DNA of 64,000 nt from Gammaproteobacteria bacterium (GTDB lineage Bacteria; Pseudomonadota; Gammaproteobacteria; Arenicellales; Arenicellaceae): positions 1 through 64,000 of the forward strand of contig JABDKW010000036.1 in assembly GCA_013002025.1 (NCBI GenBank), in the 5' to 3' direction. Below the pieces are notes generated by a model. The model saw only the letters and a list, made by a program, of their open reading frames with translations. It ran no database searches and was not told the origin of the DNA. Every line of letters starts with the position of its first letter. The stretch's first letter is position 1. This document shows positions 9,106 through 17,448 of the stretch, piece by piece. Made by a program: the position numbers and the translations under genes.

Positions 9106-10007
9106 GGTCCCCATTGGTGCCGGGCTGAGGCCATAAACTCAGGTTCCGGCAACCCCTTAAAGGGGGTTTTATAAATAAATAAATTGCCAGCCGATGGATC
9201 TGCGCCGCGCTGATCTTCGCTCATGCCTTGCCATGCACTGGTGATGATAAGCAAATTGAGATCCGGCCCGCCGAATGCCACGCAGGAAGATTGGCGGGCC
9301 GGTGTGGTTAGGGTGTCCAGCGTATCACCAGCATCAGAGTATCGCACCACGCGCTGGCCGCCCCACTGCGCATTCCAGACCGTGCCATCGGCGGCCACTG
9401 TAGAGCCATCAGGATAGCAGCCGGCGTCGGTCTGACAGAAATCTTCACGCTCTGAAGGTGCGCCGGTTGCGGTATCAAAACGATACTGATCGATACGCTG
9501 GCGTGGCGTATCACAGTGGTACATTCGATCACCCCGCGGGCTCCAGCACAGGCTATTGGTGATGGACAGCCCGGCAACCCAGGCGGAAACCGTCAGGTCA
9601 CGGTCCAGACAGTACAACTGGCCTTTGTCGGTGGCAATGTCGTCGTTCTCAACCATACTGCCGGCCCAGAAGCGACCCTGACGATCACAGCGCCCATCAT
9701 TGAGCCGGGTGCCGGGGTTGTCCGTCTCTATCTGGTGTAACCAATGCACCCGTTGTGTTTCCGGCCGGTAATAGGCGAAGCCGCGATCGAAGGCCGCGAT
9801 TAGATAGTCCTCGCCGGCCACTGTTGCAAAACAGGCCAGTCGATGCGGTGTTTGCCACTGTTCCAATTGCCGTGCTATGGGGTCATAACGAAATAAGCGC
9901 TGCCCCACGATATCAGTCCACCAGATTCGTTGACGGCGCTGATCCCAAAACACGCCTTCACCCAGTTCATTGTGAACTTCAATTTCGTCGATTAGTTCGA
10001 AATTCAT
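9102..10007 (-). CDS. SMP-30/gluconolactonase family lactonase (probable galactonolactonase)
   Basis: A 301-residue six-bladed propeller of the SMP-30/regucalcin/gluconolactonase family. The three metal ligands of the family are visible: Glu17 in LGEGVFWD, Asn151 in SITNSLCWS and Asp200 in YPDGST. RLNDGRCD near residue 101 is also conserved. It hydrolyses a sugar lactone to the aldonate. Its start overlaps the dgoA stop by 4 nt (ATGA) and dgoK is just upstream, so D-galactono-lactone made by the galactose dehydrogenase at 15050-15979 is the likely substrate. L-arabino- or gluconolactone cannot be excluded. Confidence 0.85.
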   Translation of the reverse strand: MNFELIDEIEVHNELGEGVFWDQRRQRIWWTDIVGQRLFRYDPIARQLEQWQTPHRLACFATVAGEDYLIAAFDRGFAYYRPETQRVHWLHQIETDNPGTRLNDGRCDRQGRFWAGSMVENDDIATDKGQLYCLDRDLTVSAWVAGLSITNSLCWSPRGDRMYHCDTPRQRIDQYRFDTATGAPSEREDFCQTDAGCYPDGSTVAADGTVWNAQWGGQRVVRYSDAGDTLDTLTTPARQSSCVAFGGPDLNLLIITSAWQGMSEDQRGADPSAGNLFIYKTPFKGLPEPEFMASARHQWGP

Positions 10008-10633
10008 CGTGCGGCCTTAATCGCCTTCACAATCATGGCGGCGCGCTGGCCGGTTTCAGCCGCGCTTTGCCCTGGTTTATACAGTTCGCTACCGATGCCA
10101 AGACCATCGACACCGGCGGCGAACCATTCGCCGGCGTTGCTAGCCCCCACGCCACCTACGGCGAGCACGCGTGCGTCAGAGGGGAGCACTGCCCGTACCG
10201 CACTGACGTGTGAGGGGCCATAGCTGGCAGCCGGGAACAACTTTAAATAACGGGCCCCGGCTGCGTAGGCAGCAAATGCTTCGGAGGGCGTTGCCCAACC
10301 GGGTATGGGGATCAACCCCGCTGCAATGGCTTTTTGGATGATTGCCTGGTCGGTGTTCGGTGTGACCGCAATTTGCGCACCGCTTTCAGCGACGCCGTCG
10401 ACCAGGGCCTCATCCACCAACGTGCCACAGCCCACAACGCATTGCTCACCCAGTGCATCCGATAGTTTGCGAATGCTTTGCAACGGATCCGGCGAGTTAA
10501 GTGGAACTTCGATAATGCCGATTCCAGCCTCATAAATGGCCATGGCGATGTCGACAACTTCCTCAGGATGCACGCCCCTTAAAATTGCCACAGCGGGCAT
10601 TTCGGCTAGCCAGAAATCTAATTTTTCACTCAT
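10004..10633 (-). CDS. dgoA: 2-dehydro-3-deoxy-6-phosphogalactonate aldolase
   Basis: DgoA cleaves 2-keto-3-deoxy-6-phosphogalactonate to pyruvate and glyceraldehyde-3-phosphate, the last De Ley-Doudoroff step. The 209-residue protein has the KDPG/KDPGal aldolase fold with Schiff-base Lys131 in ARYLKLFPAASYGPS; the SYGPSH sequence after the lysine is typical of the galactonate branch, unlike GVVGG in Eda of the same window. EVPLNSPDP (residues 42-50) is also DgoA-like. It sits 11 nt after dgoK and overlaps the lactonase start, so the three genes form one operon. Confidence 0.92.
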   Translation of the reverse strand: MSEKLDFWLAEMPAVAILRGVHPEEVVDIAMAIYEAGIGIIEVPLNSPDPLQSIRKLSDALGEQCVVGCGTLVDEALVDGVAESGAQIAVTPNTDQAIIQKAIAAGLIPIPGWATPSEAFAAYAAGARYLKLFPAASYGPSHVSAVRAVLPSDARVLAVGGVGASNAGEWFAAGVDGLGIGSELYKPGQSAAETGQRAAMIVKAIKAAR

Positions 10634-10644
10634 AGGGTTGTGCT

Positions 10645-11592
10645 TTATCGATTGTTGTTGAATACATCAAATACGGCCTGAAAACCTGCCACCGTGATCT
10701 TTTCAGGGTCACTGCGGCCGGCCTTAATCTGTAAGTGGTCGAGTGCGAGGCTGTATTTATCAGCCAGGTGCTCGGCCCCGATCACCTCCACCGCGGGCTG
10801 TTCCTTAGAGCCCTTGGCGAATACTTTTAGTGCACCCAAGACATCGGCCCCAGTGATCAAGCCACTCAGATAAGACTCGGCTTCATGCGATGGCAGTTCG
10901 CCCAGTAATTGTTTGCTGCGTGTGCCGAACAACACATGTACCAATTGCGCTTCACCTAAGGATTGGATGGTTGCCACGCCGCGCAAGAAGGCCTCGGTGC
11001 TGAAGGGTTGATCTCGGTGTTCGCCAATTAAAATACTGTGCTGACGCAATAAACCGTATAGCTCGCCGGTGTAAGCCGTTAAGAAGTTGGATATCTTGCC
11101 ATTTTCATACCAGACCCACTTATTGTGCGTGCCCGGCAATGCGAACAGCCGTGCGCTGGTGTCATTGAGTTTGGCCTGACGTAGCCAACCCAGGATCTGT
11201 AATTCTTCACCACGCATCACATCGGCGGCGCCCAACGGGTTCTGCGTTTTAACCCCCGACACGATCAGAAATTCAACATCCCGCTCTACAAACTCGAGGT
11301 AGCCACCCGCTATATCGGAGGCAGACACTGGGCAGGGCAGGTAGGGTGCCTCATGCCAGCCGACATTGGATCCGATCGCACCTGACAACAATGTTGGTAG
11401 GGAATCATGCGCCTGTAGCCAGGGGTCAATGAGGGCAAAAATGCAATCCGCGAAACTTCCACTTACCCTGCTAACACCAGACCCTATTTTGCGATCCAGA
11501 ACTATTGGGCTGCCCGACTTAGAAGCATCACACAAATACAGACGCAGATTGGTCGTGCCCCAATCGCCGGCAATAAACATTTTGTTGGCCAT
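10645..11592 (-). CDS. dgoK: 2-dehydro-3-deoxygalactonokinase
   Basis: DgoK phosphorylates 2-keto-3-deoxygalactonate at C6 with ATP, giving the DgoA substrate. The 315-residue protein begins with the family's phosphate loop IAGDWGTTNLRLYL, and has FALPGTHNKWV in the middle and a GAEHLADKY segment near the C-terminus. It is first in the minus-strand operon dgoK-dgoA-lactonase. It is divergent from the GH42 gene across 62 nt that hold an 18-bp perfect palindrome. Confidence 0.92.
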   Translation of the reverse strand: MANKMFIAGDWGTTNLRLYLCDASKSGSPIVLDRKIGSGVSRVSGSFADCIFALIDPWLQAHDSLPTLLSGAIGSNVGWHEAPYLPCPVSASDIAGGYLEFVERDVEFLIVSGVKTQNPLGAADVMRGEELQILGWLRQAKLNDTSARLFALPGTHNKWVWYENGKISNFLTAYTGELYGLLRQHSILIGEHRDQPFSTEAFLRGVATIQSLGEAQLVHVLFGTRSKQLLGELPSHEAESYLSGLITGADVLGALKVFAKGSKEQPAVEVIGAEHLADKYSLALDHLQIKAGRSDPEKITVAGFQAVFDVFNNNR

Positions 11593-11615
11593 ATTAAGGG
11601 CGCGCGTGATTTGTC

Positions 11616-11633
11616 ATAATGCTCGAGCATTAT
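11616..11633. promoter_or_regulatory. 18-bp perfect palindrome between dgoK and the beta-galactosidase gene
   Basis: ATAATGCTCGAGCATTAT is fully self-complementary and lies centrally in the 62-nt divergent intergenic region. Its right edge overlaps a minus-strand TATAAT (complement of 11629-11634), so a bound repressor would block dgoK transcription and could affect both directions. LacI- and GntR-type sugar regulators bind such sites. No regulator gene lies in the galactose cluster. Confidence 0.7.
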
Positions 11634-11654
11634 AAGTAAAACGAGTGCACAAAG

Positions 11655-13565
11655 TTGCATAAACCCTTTCTCGGAACCTGTTACTACCCCGAACATTGGT
11701 CGCCCAACAGGTGGGCTAGCGATGCCCAGCGCATGTCCAACTTGGGCCTGAGCGTGGTGCGGATTGGTGAATTCGCGTGGTCGAGAATCGAGCCACAACC
11801 GGGGCAATTCGACTGGCAGTGGCTGGATCAGGCGATCGACACGCTGGCCGCAGCAGGATTGAAAATTGTGCTGGGCACGCCGACTGCGACGCCACCGCGT
11901 TGGATGCTGGCACGGCATCCCGACATGCTGGCGATGGATGAGGATGGTCAGCCGCGCGGCTTTGGTTCTCGGCGCCATTACTGTTTTAGTCATGATGGTT
12001 ATCGCCAAGAATCAGTTCGCATTGCCACGCTGATGGCAGAGCGTTATGCGGCCAACCCGCAAATCTATGGCTGGCAGATCGACAATGAATACGGCTGTCA
12101 CGACACCGTGTTGTCATACAGTGACGCGGCCCAGCGTGCGTTTCAACGATGGCTGGCAGACCGTTATCAATCAATTGAGGAACTAAATCACGCCTGGGGC
12201 AATGTGTTCTGGTCAATGGAGTACGACAATTTCGAGAATGTCGGGTTGCCCAACTTGACGGTGACCGAAGCGAACCCCGCTCATGTGCATGACTTTAGAC
12301 GCTTCAGCAGTGATCAGGTGATTCGGTATAACCGTGCTCAGGCTGATGCCATTCGAGCACACAGCCACGCGCCATTGATTCACAACTACATGGGCCGAAT
12401 AACCGACTTCAATCATTTTCGTCTGGCCGAAGATTTAGATATCGCCAGTTGGGATGCCTACCCGCTGGGGTTTTTGCTTGATCGCTCCGGCGCAGACGAA
12501 CAGCGGCAGTTGGCATATCAGCGGCAAGGCGAACCGGACTTTCAGGCCTTTCATCACGATCTGTATCGCGGCGTTGGCAGAGGGCGCTGGTGGGTTATGG
12601 AGCAGCAACCCGGGCCGGTGAATTGGGCACCCTACAACCCGGCACCGCTACCGGGAATGGTGCGCCTGTGGACCTGGGAGGCCTTTGCACATCAGGCGGA
12701 GGCGGTGTGTTATTTCCGGTGGCGACAGGCGCCGTTTGCTCAGGAACAAATGCACGCTGGCTTATTGCGACCCGACTCTGAACCGGCACCGGTTATGAGC
12801 GAAGTAGTGCAGGTGGTTGACGAGTTGGCCAACATCGGGTCCATCGAGCCGGCTGCAGCGCCGGTGGCAATGGTTTTTGATTATTCGTCCTGCTGGGCCT
12901 GGGAGACCCAACCACAGGGGCAATCGTTTGATTATTTTGCACTGCAGTTGGCGCTCTATCGAGGGCTGCGCAGGCTGGGCTTATCGGTGGATATCGTGGC
13001 GCCGGAAATAGATGCGTTAGACGCCTACCAATTCGTGATTGTGGCGGGCTTGATGCACTGGAACCCCACCCTGTTGGCTGCCATCGAGTCGTTCGACGGC
13101 ATTGTGTTGGTCGGACCACGCAGCGGCTCCAAGACGGAGAATTTCAGAATCCCGGAATCATTGCCGCCCGCTTTGCCGGGTCTGAATTGCAAAGTTGCCT
13201 ATGTTGAAAGTTTAGCGCCGGGCGCGGAGCGGCCCTTACAGGGTGGTGGCTATGTGCAGAACTGGTTAGAGGCTCTGGAGACCGACGTGCAGGTGTTGGA
13301 GCGTACCGCCGATAGCGCGGCACAACCGGTGCTGGTTGCCAATGAAAATTTGCATTATCTGGCTGGCTGGCCGAACGATGAGGCGGCGCTCAGAATGTTG
13401 GGTCAGCTGTGCAAGGCTGCCAACATTAATACCCATGAAATGCCGCCCGGCGTGCGACAGCGCTGTACCGCCAGCCATCGCTTCCTGTTCAATTACAATG
13501 CGTTTGAAAGTCAGTATGATGGCGTGGTTTTGCCAGCGGCCGGCGTGCATTGGCAAACTTTATGA
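11655..13565 (+). CDS. Beta-galactosidase, GH42
   Basis: Hydrolyses beta-galactosides to release galactose. The 636-residue protein starts at a TTG codon (11655); MHKPFLGTCYYPEHW is the usual GH42 beginning and no ATG fits upstream. The acid/base Glu145 is in GWQIDNEYG and the nucleophile Glu316 in WWVMEQQPGPVNW. The order is a TIM barrel, a trimerisation domain of glutamine-amidotransferase-like fold from about residue 390, and a short C-terminal beta domain. No signal peptide is present, so it acts in the cytosol. It leads the plus-strand set with the symporter (17 nt downstream) and galactose dehydrogenase. The TTG start should give modest translation. Confidence 0.92.
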   Translation: MHKPFLGTCYYPEHWSPNRWASDAQRMSNLGLSVVRIGEFAWSRIEPQPGQFDWQWLDQAIDTLAAAGLKIVLGTPTATPPRWMLARHPDMLAMDEDGQPRGFGSRRHYCFSHDGYRQESVRIATLMAERYAANPQIYGWQIDNEYGCHDTVLSYSDAAQRAFQRWLADRYQSIEELNHAWGNVFWSMEYDNFENVGLPNLTVTEANPAHVHDFRRFSSDQVIRYNRAQADAIRAHSHAPLIHNYMGRITDFNHFRLAEDLDIASWDAYPLGFLLDRSGADEQRQLAYQRQGEPDFQAFHHDLYRGVGRGRWWVMEQQPGPVNWAPYNPAPLPGMVRLWTWEAFAHQAEAVCYFRWRQAPFAQEQMHAGLLRPDSEPAPVMSEVVQVVDELANIGSIEPAAAPVAMVFDYSSCWAWETQPQGQSFDYFALQLALYRGLRRLGLSVDIVAPEIDALDAYQFVIVAGLMHWNPTLLAAIESFDGIVLVGPRSGSKTENFRIPESLPPALPGLNCKVAYVESLAPGAERPLQGGGYVQNWLEALETDVQVLERTADSAAQPVLVANENLHYLAGWPNDEAALRMLGQLCKAANINTHEMPPGVRQRCTASHRFLFNYNAFESQYDGVVLPAAGVHWQTL

Positions 13566-13582
13566 AACTCGAGTAGAAAAAT

Positions 13583-15037
13583 ATGCCCATGCAAACCCTT
13601 CAAATCACGATCTTCCTAGCCGTAACCGGCTTGATTGGTTATCTCACCTACGTCAAGTGTCGAGCGGCCAAACATGAGGAGGGCGATTCGGTCAGGGCTG
13701 AAAACAAAGAGGTTTTTCTGGCCGGCGGCGGCCTCACTTGGATCTTTGTGGCAGGCTCCATCACCCTGACTAATTTGAGTACCGATCAATTGGTGGGGAT
13801 GAATGGCAACCAGATGTTATTGCTGGCGTGGTGGGAACTGGCGGCTGTGGTGGGTTTGATCATCCTGGCCAAGGTATTTTTGCCGATCTATTACCAATAT
13901 CAGTGCACCACCACCACCGAGCTGTTGGAGCGCCGCTATAACAACCATCATATTCGCGCGTTGATCGGTGTTTTGTTTCTGCTCGGCAATGTGTTTATCT
14001 TCTTGCCCTCGGTGTTGTACACCGGCTCGTTGTTTATGCAAACCATGTTTGGTGTGGACCTGTCACTGATCGTCATTGCCATCGCCTTCGCGGTGGTTGG
14101 CGCGGGTTATGCAGTATTGGGCGGTCTGCGCGCGGTGGCGATTTCTGACACCTACAGCGGAGTGCTGTTATTAACGCTGGCAGTGTTGGTGGTGATTCTC
14201 TCTTTACGGGCAATTGATTTTGATCTCAGCGGCATTCCAGCTGAGAGGTTGACCTTAATCGGCGGTGACGACGACCCCATTCCCTGGCATACCCTGCTGA
14301 CGGGGATGATTTTTATCCAGATTTTCTATTGGTCTACCAACCAGACTATCACCCAGCGGGCCATGGCATCGCCAACCCTGAAAGAAGGTCAGAAAGGCGT
14401 TTTGGTGGCTGCTGTTATTCGCCTTGTGATCGTGCCGCCGATTATCGTTCTGCCGGGCATTGTCAGCTATAAATTGTACGGCGATATTGGCGACGCCGCC
14501 TACGGCCGGATTGTGGGTGATGTTTTACCGCTGTGGCTGTCGGGCATGTTTGCAGCAGCGCTGGCTGCGGCCGTGTTGACCACCTTCAATAGTATTTTGA
14601 ATTCGTCGTCAGCTCTTTATGTGTGTGACATTCATGAAAAGTATTTCAGCAAGAATCCCAATGTGTCGCGCCTCAATGGTTATGTGACGGCCGCGTTTGT
14701 TTTGATCTCTCTGGCATTGGTGCCGGTCTACGCGACTGCCGATAGCATTATCAATTTAATCCAGCAGCTGTATGGCCTGTTGAGCATGCCGATATTGTCC
14801 TGCTTTATTGTGGGCCTGATGTTTAAAAATGTTGATTACCGGGCGGCGATATTTGCGGTGGTGCTGGGCGTCGCCCTATACGGTTTTCTCTCGTTTTATA
14901 AGCCGGCCCCGATTGATCTGCACTATATCCACCTGATGTTTATTACCTTGTGGAGCTGCGTTGGCGGCGCGCTGCTGTTTAACAGACTGGTGTTTGGCAA
15001 TCGCGCTGAGTTTTCCTGGGCGGCCTCTGCCGCCTGA
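13583..15037 (+). CDS. Sodium:solute symporter family sugar transporter
   Basis: A 484-residue inner-membrane carrier of the SSS family (SGLT/vSGLT branch), with about 13-14 hydrophobic helices. The QIFYWSTNQTITQRAMAS segment matches the sugar-transporter signature (YW-x-x-NQ-x-x-x-QR) of vSGLT, which binds galactose. The early segment GSITLTNLSTDQLVG lies at the sodium/substrate core. Its place between beta-galactosidase and galactose dehydrogenase suggests import of galactose or a small galactoside with sodium. An in-frame ATG at 13589 is an alternative start. Confidence 0.9.
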   Translation: MPMQTLQITIFLAVTGLIGYLTYVKCRAAKHEEGDSVRAENKEVFLAGGGLTWIFVAGSITLTNLSTDQLVGMNGNQMLLLAWWELAAVVGLIILAKVFLPIYYQYQCTTTTELLERRYNNHHIRALIGVLFLLGNVFIFLPSVLYTGSLFMQTMFGVDLSLIVIAIAFAVVGAGYAVLGGLRAVAISDTYSGVLLLTLAVLVVILSLRAIDFDLSGIPAERLTLIGGDDDPIPWHTLLTGMIFIQIFYWSTNQTITQRAMASPTLKEGQKGVLVAAVIRLVIVPPIIVLPGIVSYKLYGDIGDAAYGRIVGDVLPLWLSGMFAAALAAAVLTTFNSILNSSSALYVCDIHEKYFSKNPNVSRLNGYVTAAFVLISLALVPVYATADSIINLIQQLYGLLSMPILSCFIVGLMFKNVDYRAAIFAVVLGVALYGFLSFYKPAPIDLHYIHLMFITLWSCVGGALLFNRLVFGNRAEFSWAASAA

Positions 15038-15049
15038 TTGCGATTACCG

Positions 15050-15979
15050 ATGGTAGATCAGGTTATTAAGATCGCCGTGGTCGGCGTGGGCAAGATTGTG
15101 CGGGATCAGCACCTGCCCACCATTGCTGCGCTGCCCGATTATGAGTTGGTGGCCGCGGCCAGCCGCAATGCTACGGTCGAGGGCATTGAAAACTTCCAGG
15201 ATATCGATGCCTTGCTGGATGCGCGCGCGGACATTCAGGCGGTCGCGCTTTGTATGCCGCCACAGCATCGTTTTGTTGCCGCACAACGCGCATTAAGTGC
15301 AGGTGTGCATGTGTTGCTGGAGAAACCGCCCGGCGCAACAGTAAGCGAAGTGCAGCAACTGCAATATCTGGCCAATGATAAAGGTGTGAGCCTATTCGCC
15401 AGCTGGCATTCGCGCCATGCGACCGGTGTGGCTTTAGCTAAGCGCTGGTTGGCAGACGCAACCATAGAGGCGGTACAGATGCGCTGGCATGAGAGCGTGC
15501 GCAAGTGGCACCCCGGGCAGGAGTGGATCTGGCAGGCTGGTGGTTTGGGTGTATTTGATCCGGGCATTAACGGCTTGTCTATCGCCACGCACATTTTGCC
15601 CTCCGCGTTGCGGTTATGTTCGGCTGAACTCGCTTTTCCGGCCAACAAGCAGGCACCGATTGCCGCGCAGTTGAGCATGCGCTGCGGCACTGCAGACGTT
15701 GCTGTATCAATGGATTGGGCGACTGAGGGCGCCGAGCAATGGGAGATCTGCTGCCAGACCGATAAGGGTCAACTTAAGCTGGCTGAGGGGGGCGCTATTT
15801 TGCAGATTGATGGCAATGACATGACGCCTGATGGCGCCTGTGAATACGTCGGGTTGTATAATCATTTTTCCGGCTTGATAAGCAACTCACAATCGGATGT
15901 CGATCTAAGCCCCCTGCAGTTAACCGCAGATGCCTTTCTGTTGGGCAGCCGCCAAACAGTTGATGCGTTTTATGACTGA
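15050..15979 (+). CDS. D-galactose 1-dehydrogenase (Gfo/Idh/MocA family)
   Basis: Oxidises D-galactose to galactonolactone with NAD(P)+, the entry step of the De Ley-Doudoroff pathway. The 309-residue protein has an N-terminal Rossmann loop (VVGVGKIVRDQHLP) and the family EKPP motif (residues near 95). RKWHPGQEWIWQAGGLGVFDPGIN resembles, from memory, the characterised Pseudomonas galactose dehydrogenase closely and holds the catalytic-region residues. I chose the ATG at 15050; a TTG at 15038 directly after the symporter stop is possible. It ends the GH42-symporter-dehydrogenase set, and its product feeds the lactonase of the divergent operon. Confidence 0.88.
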   Translation: MVDQVIKIAVVGVGKIVRDQHLPTIAALPDYELVAAASRNATVEGIENFQDIDALLDARADIQAVALCMPPQHRFVAAQRALSAGVHVLLEKPPGATVSEVQQLQYLANDKGVSLFASWHSRHATGVALAKRWLADATIEAVQMRWHESVRKWHPGQEWIWQAGGLGVFDPGINGLSIATHILPSALRLCSAELAFPANKQAPIAAQLSMRCGTADVAVSMDWATEGAEQWEICCQTDKGQLKLAEGGAILQIDGNDMTPDGACEYVGLYNHFSGLISNSQSDVDLSPLQLTADAFLLGSRQTVDAFYD

Positions 15980-16110
15980 GTACGCTGTTTTGAAATCAAA
16001 GTTCATGCGCGTAATGGGTGGGGGTTCATCACGCTGGGTCTCGTTTACATGCTGTTGTCAGTGCTGCTTTTTTGCTACCTTACGCGGCCCAGGCGTTTAA
16101 TCATCAAACC

Positions 16111-16974
16111 ATGACCAAGCCCCAAACCTATTTCCACGTTGGCTATGCGCGAGCCGCGTCCACGTTTTTGCAAAAAACTGTGTTCCCGGCGCTCACGGGT
16201 ATTCAATATATTCCACGCAATCGCTTCAGAGTACGCGAGCGCGAGAAGCGGCGCTTTCGTGGCGACAAAATTCTGATGTCGCGCGAGGCCGGGCAATACA
16301 TCTACCAGCGTTGTGACGATGTGCTGCGCATTTTCGACAGCAAGATTATTATCTCGTTACGCCGCCATGATCGGCTGGCCGGCTCACTGTATCGCTTGCA
16401 GGCCAAAAATGGGCACACTATCCGCTTTCCGCATTTTCTCGATGTGGAGAACGATAAAGGCACCCAGAAGATTCGCGAGTTTGAATACATGGAGCTGATC
16501 CGCTATCTGCAAGACAAGACTGGCGAGCCGCCGCTGGTGTTGATTTTCGAAGATTACCTGAGCGATCCGCAGTTCTACATGCAAACGCTTTGCACCTTCC
16601 TCGATTGTGGCGTGGATGAGGCCAAGTTGGATCATCGACCAGTGCATAAATCCTACTCCGACAAGCAATTGCGTCTGCGTCGCCAGTTGTCGGATCTGTA
16701 TCTCTCACCTGAAGAGGATTGGCAACGTATGACCGGCATGACCCTGACCGACCACAATTGGAAGTACACTGTGAAGCATCGTCTGGTGTTGTGGTCGACC
16801 GGGCTGTTTATGCGCCTGGCCCGCTTTGCGCCGGAGTCGTGGTTAAATGATGAGCCGCTGATCGAGCCGGCCGAGCTCGAGAAGGTGAAACACTACTATG
16901 CCGAGGACTGGCAGGCGTGCCAGCAATACGTAGCCGCTCAGGCCGAGCGTCTGGGCGTTCAACGTACAGTCTGA
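16111..16974 (+). CDS. P-loop sulfotransferase-like protein
   Basis: This 287-residue protein has the fold signature of PAPS-dependent sulfotransferases. The N-terminal HVGYARAASTFLQKTVFP fits the 5'-phosphosulfate-binding loop, where a lysine follows the S/T-rich turn, and ISLRRHDRLAGSLYR (near residue 90) fits the 3'-phosphate loop with its Arg and Ser. LVLIFEDYLSDP is another common family segment. The acceptor (sugar, lipid or polysaccharide) is unknown. The ATG at 16111 is the best start; the frame is open to 16018 but the extra residues look non-coding. It stands alone between the galactose genes and a toxin-antitoxin pair, with no PAPS-synthesis or glycan genes nearby. Confidence 0.7.
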   Translation: MTKPQTYFHVGYARAASTFLQKTVFPALTGIQYIPRNRFRVREREKRRFRGDKILMSREAGQYIYQRCDDVLRIFDSKIIISLRRHDRLAGSLYRLQAKNGHTIRFPHFLDVENDKGTQKIREFEYMELIRYLQDKTGEPPLVLIFEDYLSDPQFYMQTLCTFLDCGVDEAKLDHRPVHKSYSDKQLRLRRQLSDLYLSPEEDWQRMTGMTLTDHNWKYTVKHRLVLWSTGLFMRLARFAPESWLNDEPLIEPAELEKVKHYYAEDWQACQQYVAAQAERLGVQRTV

Positions 16975-17011
16975 AGAGTATCGAAGATACTTTCGAGCGG
17001 TTTTGAAAGAA

Positions 17012-17064
17012 TGCATATGCAACTAAAATGCTAAATTGATTGCATATGCATCTCATGATATGAT
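17012..17064 (+). promoter_or_regulatory. Promoter and paired operators of the Xre-RES toxin-antitoxin operon
   Basis: Two copies of the palindrome TGCATATGCA lie at 17012-17021 and 17041-17050, centred 29 bp apart. Between and across them is a good sigma-70 promoter: TTGATT (17036-17041), a 17-bp spacer, TATGAT (17059-17064). The second operator fills the spacer, so binding by the antitoxin would block RNA polymerase. The -10 ends only 6 nt before the antitoxin ATG, so the transcript may be leaderless. Confidence 0.8.
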
Positions 17065-17070
17065 GCCCCT

Positions 17071-17430
17071 ATGCTTAAACCACAAGCCAATGCAGCCCAG
17101 CTTACTCTAAAGGCATTTAATAAGGCCTGCCTTGAGTTGGGTGTATCCCGGGATCAGGCGGCGCTGATAATCGGCGTCGATAAAGCCACCCTGAGCCGTA
17201 ATAAAAACAAGGGCTTTGACCCTGCTTCCAAAACCGGTGAGCTGTGCCTGCAGTTTGTGCGGGCCTATCGCTCGTTGTTTGCCATTGCCGGTGGCGACCG
17301 CAATTTTATGCGGCATTGGCTCAGTAGCCACAATACCGCTCTGGCGAGCACACCGCTGGATGCCATGTTTACCATTGTGGGGTTGATTCGCGTCAACGAA
17401 TACCTCGACGCGTCTCGCGGCAAGGTGTAG
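17071..17430 (+). CDS. Xre/MbcA/ParS-type antitoxin (DUF2384)
   Basis: The 119-residue protein pairs a helix-turn-helix (LGVSRDQAALIIGVDKATLSRNK, residues about 24-46) with a C-terminal toxin-binding segment ending FTIVGLIRVNEYLDASRGKV, as in antitoxins of RES toxins. It should neutralise the downstream toxin and repress its own promoter through the TGCATATGCA operators. It lies 18 nt before the toxin gene. No Shine-Dalgarno sequence precedes the ATG, consistent with a leaderless start. Confidence 0.87.
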   Translation: MLKPQANAAQLTLKAFNKACLELGVSRDQAALIIGVDKATLSRNKNKGFDPASKTGELCLQFVRAYRSLFAIAGGDRNFMRHWLSSHNTALASTPLDAMFTIVGLIRVNEYLDASRGKV

Positions 17431-17448
17431 GGCCTGGCGCCAGCCACC

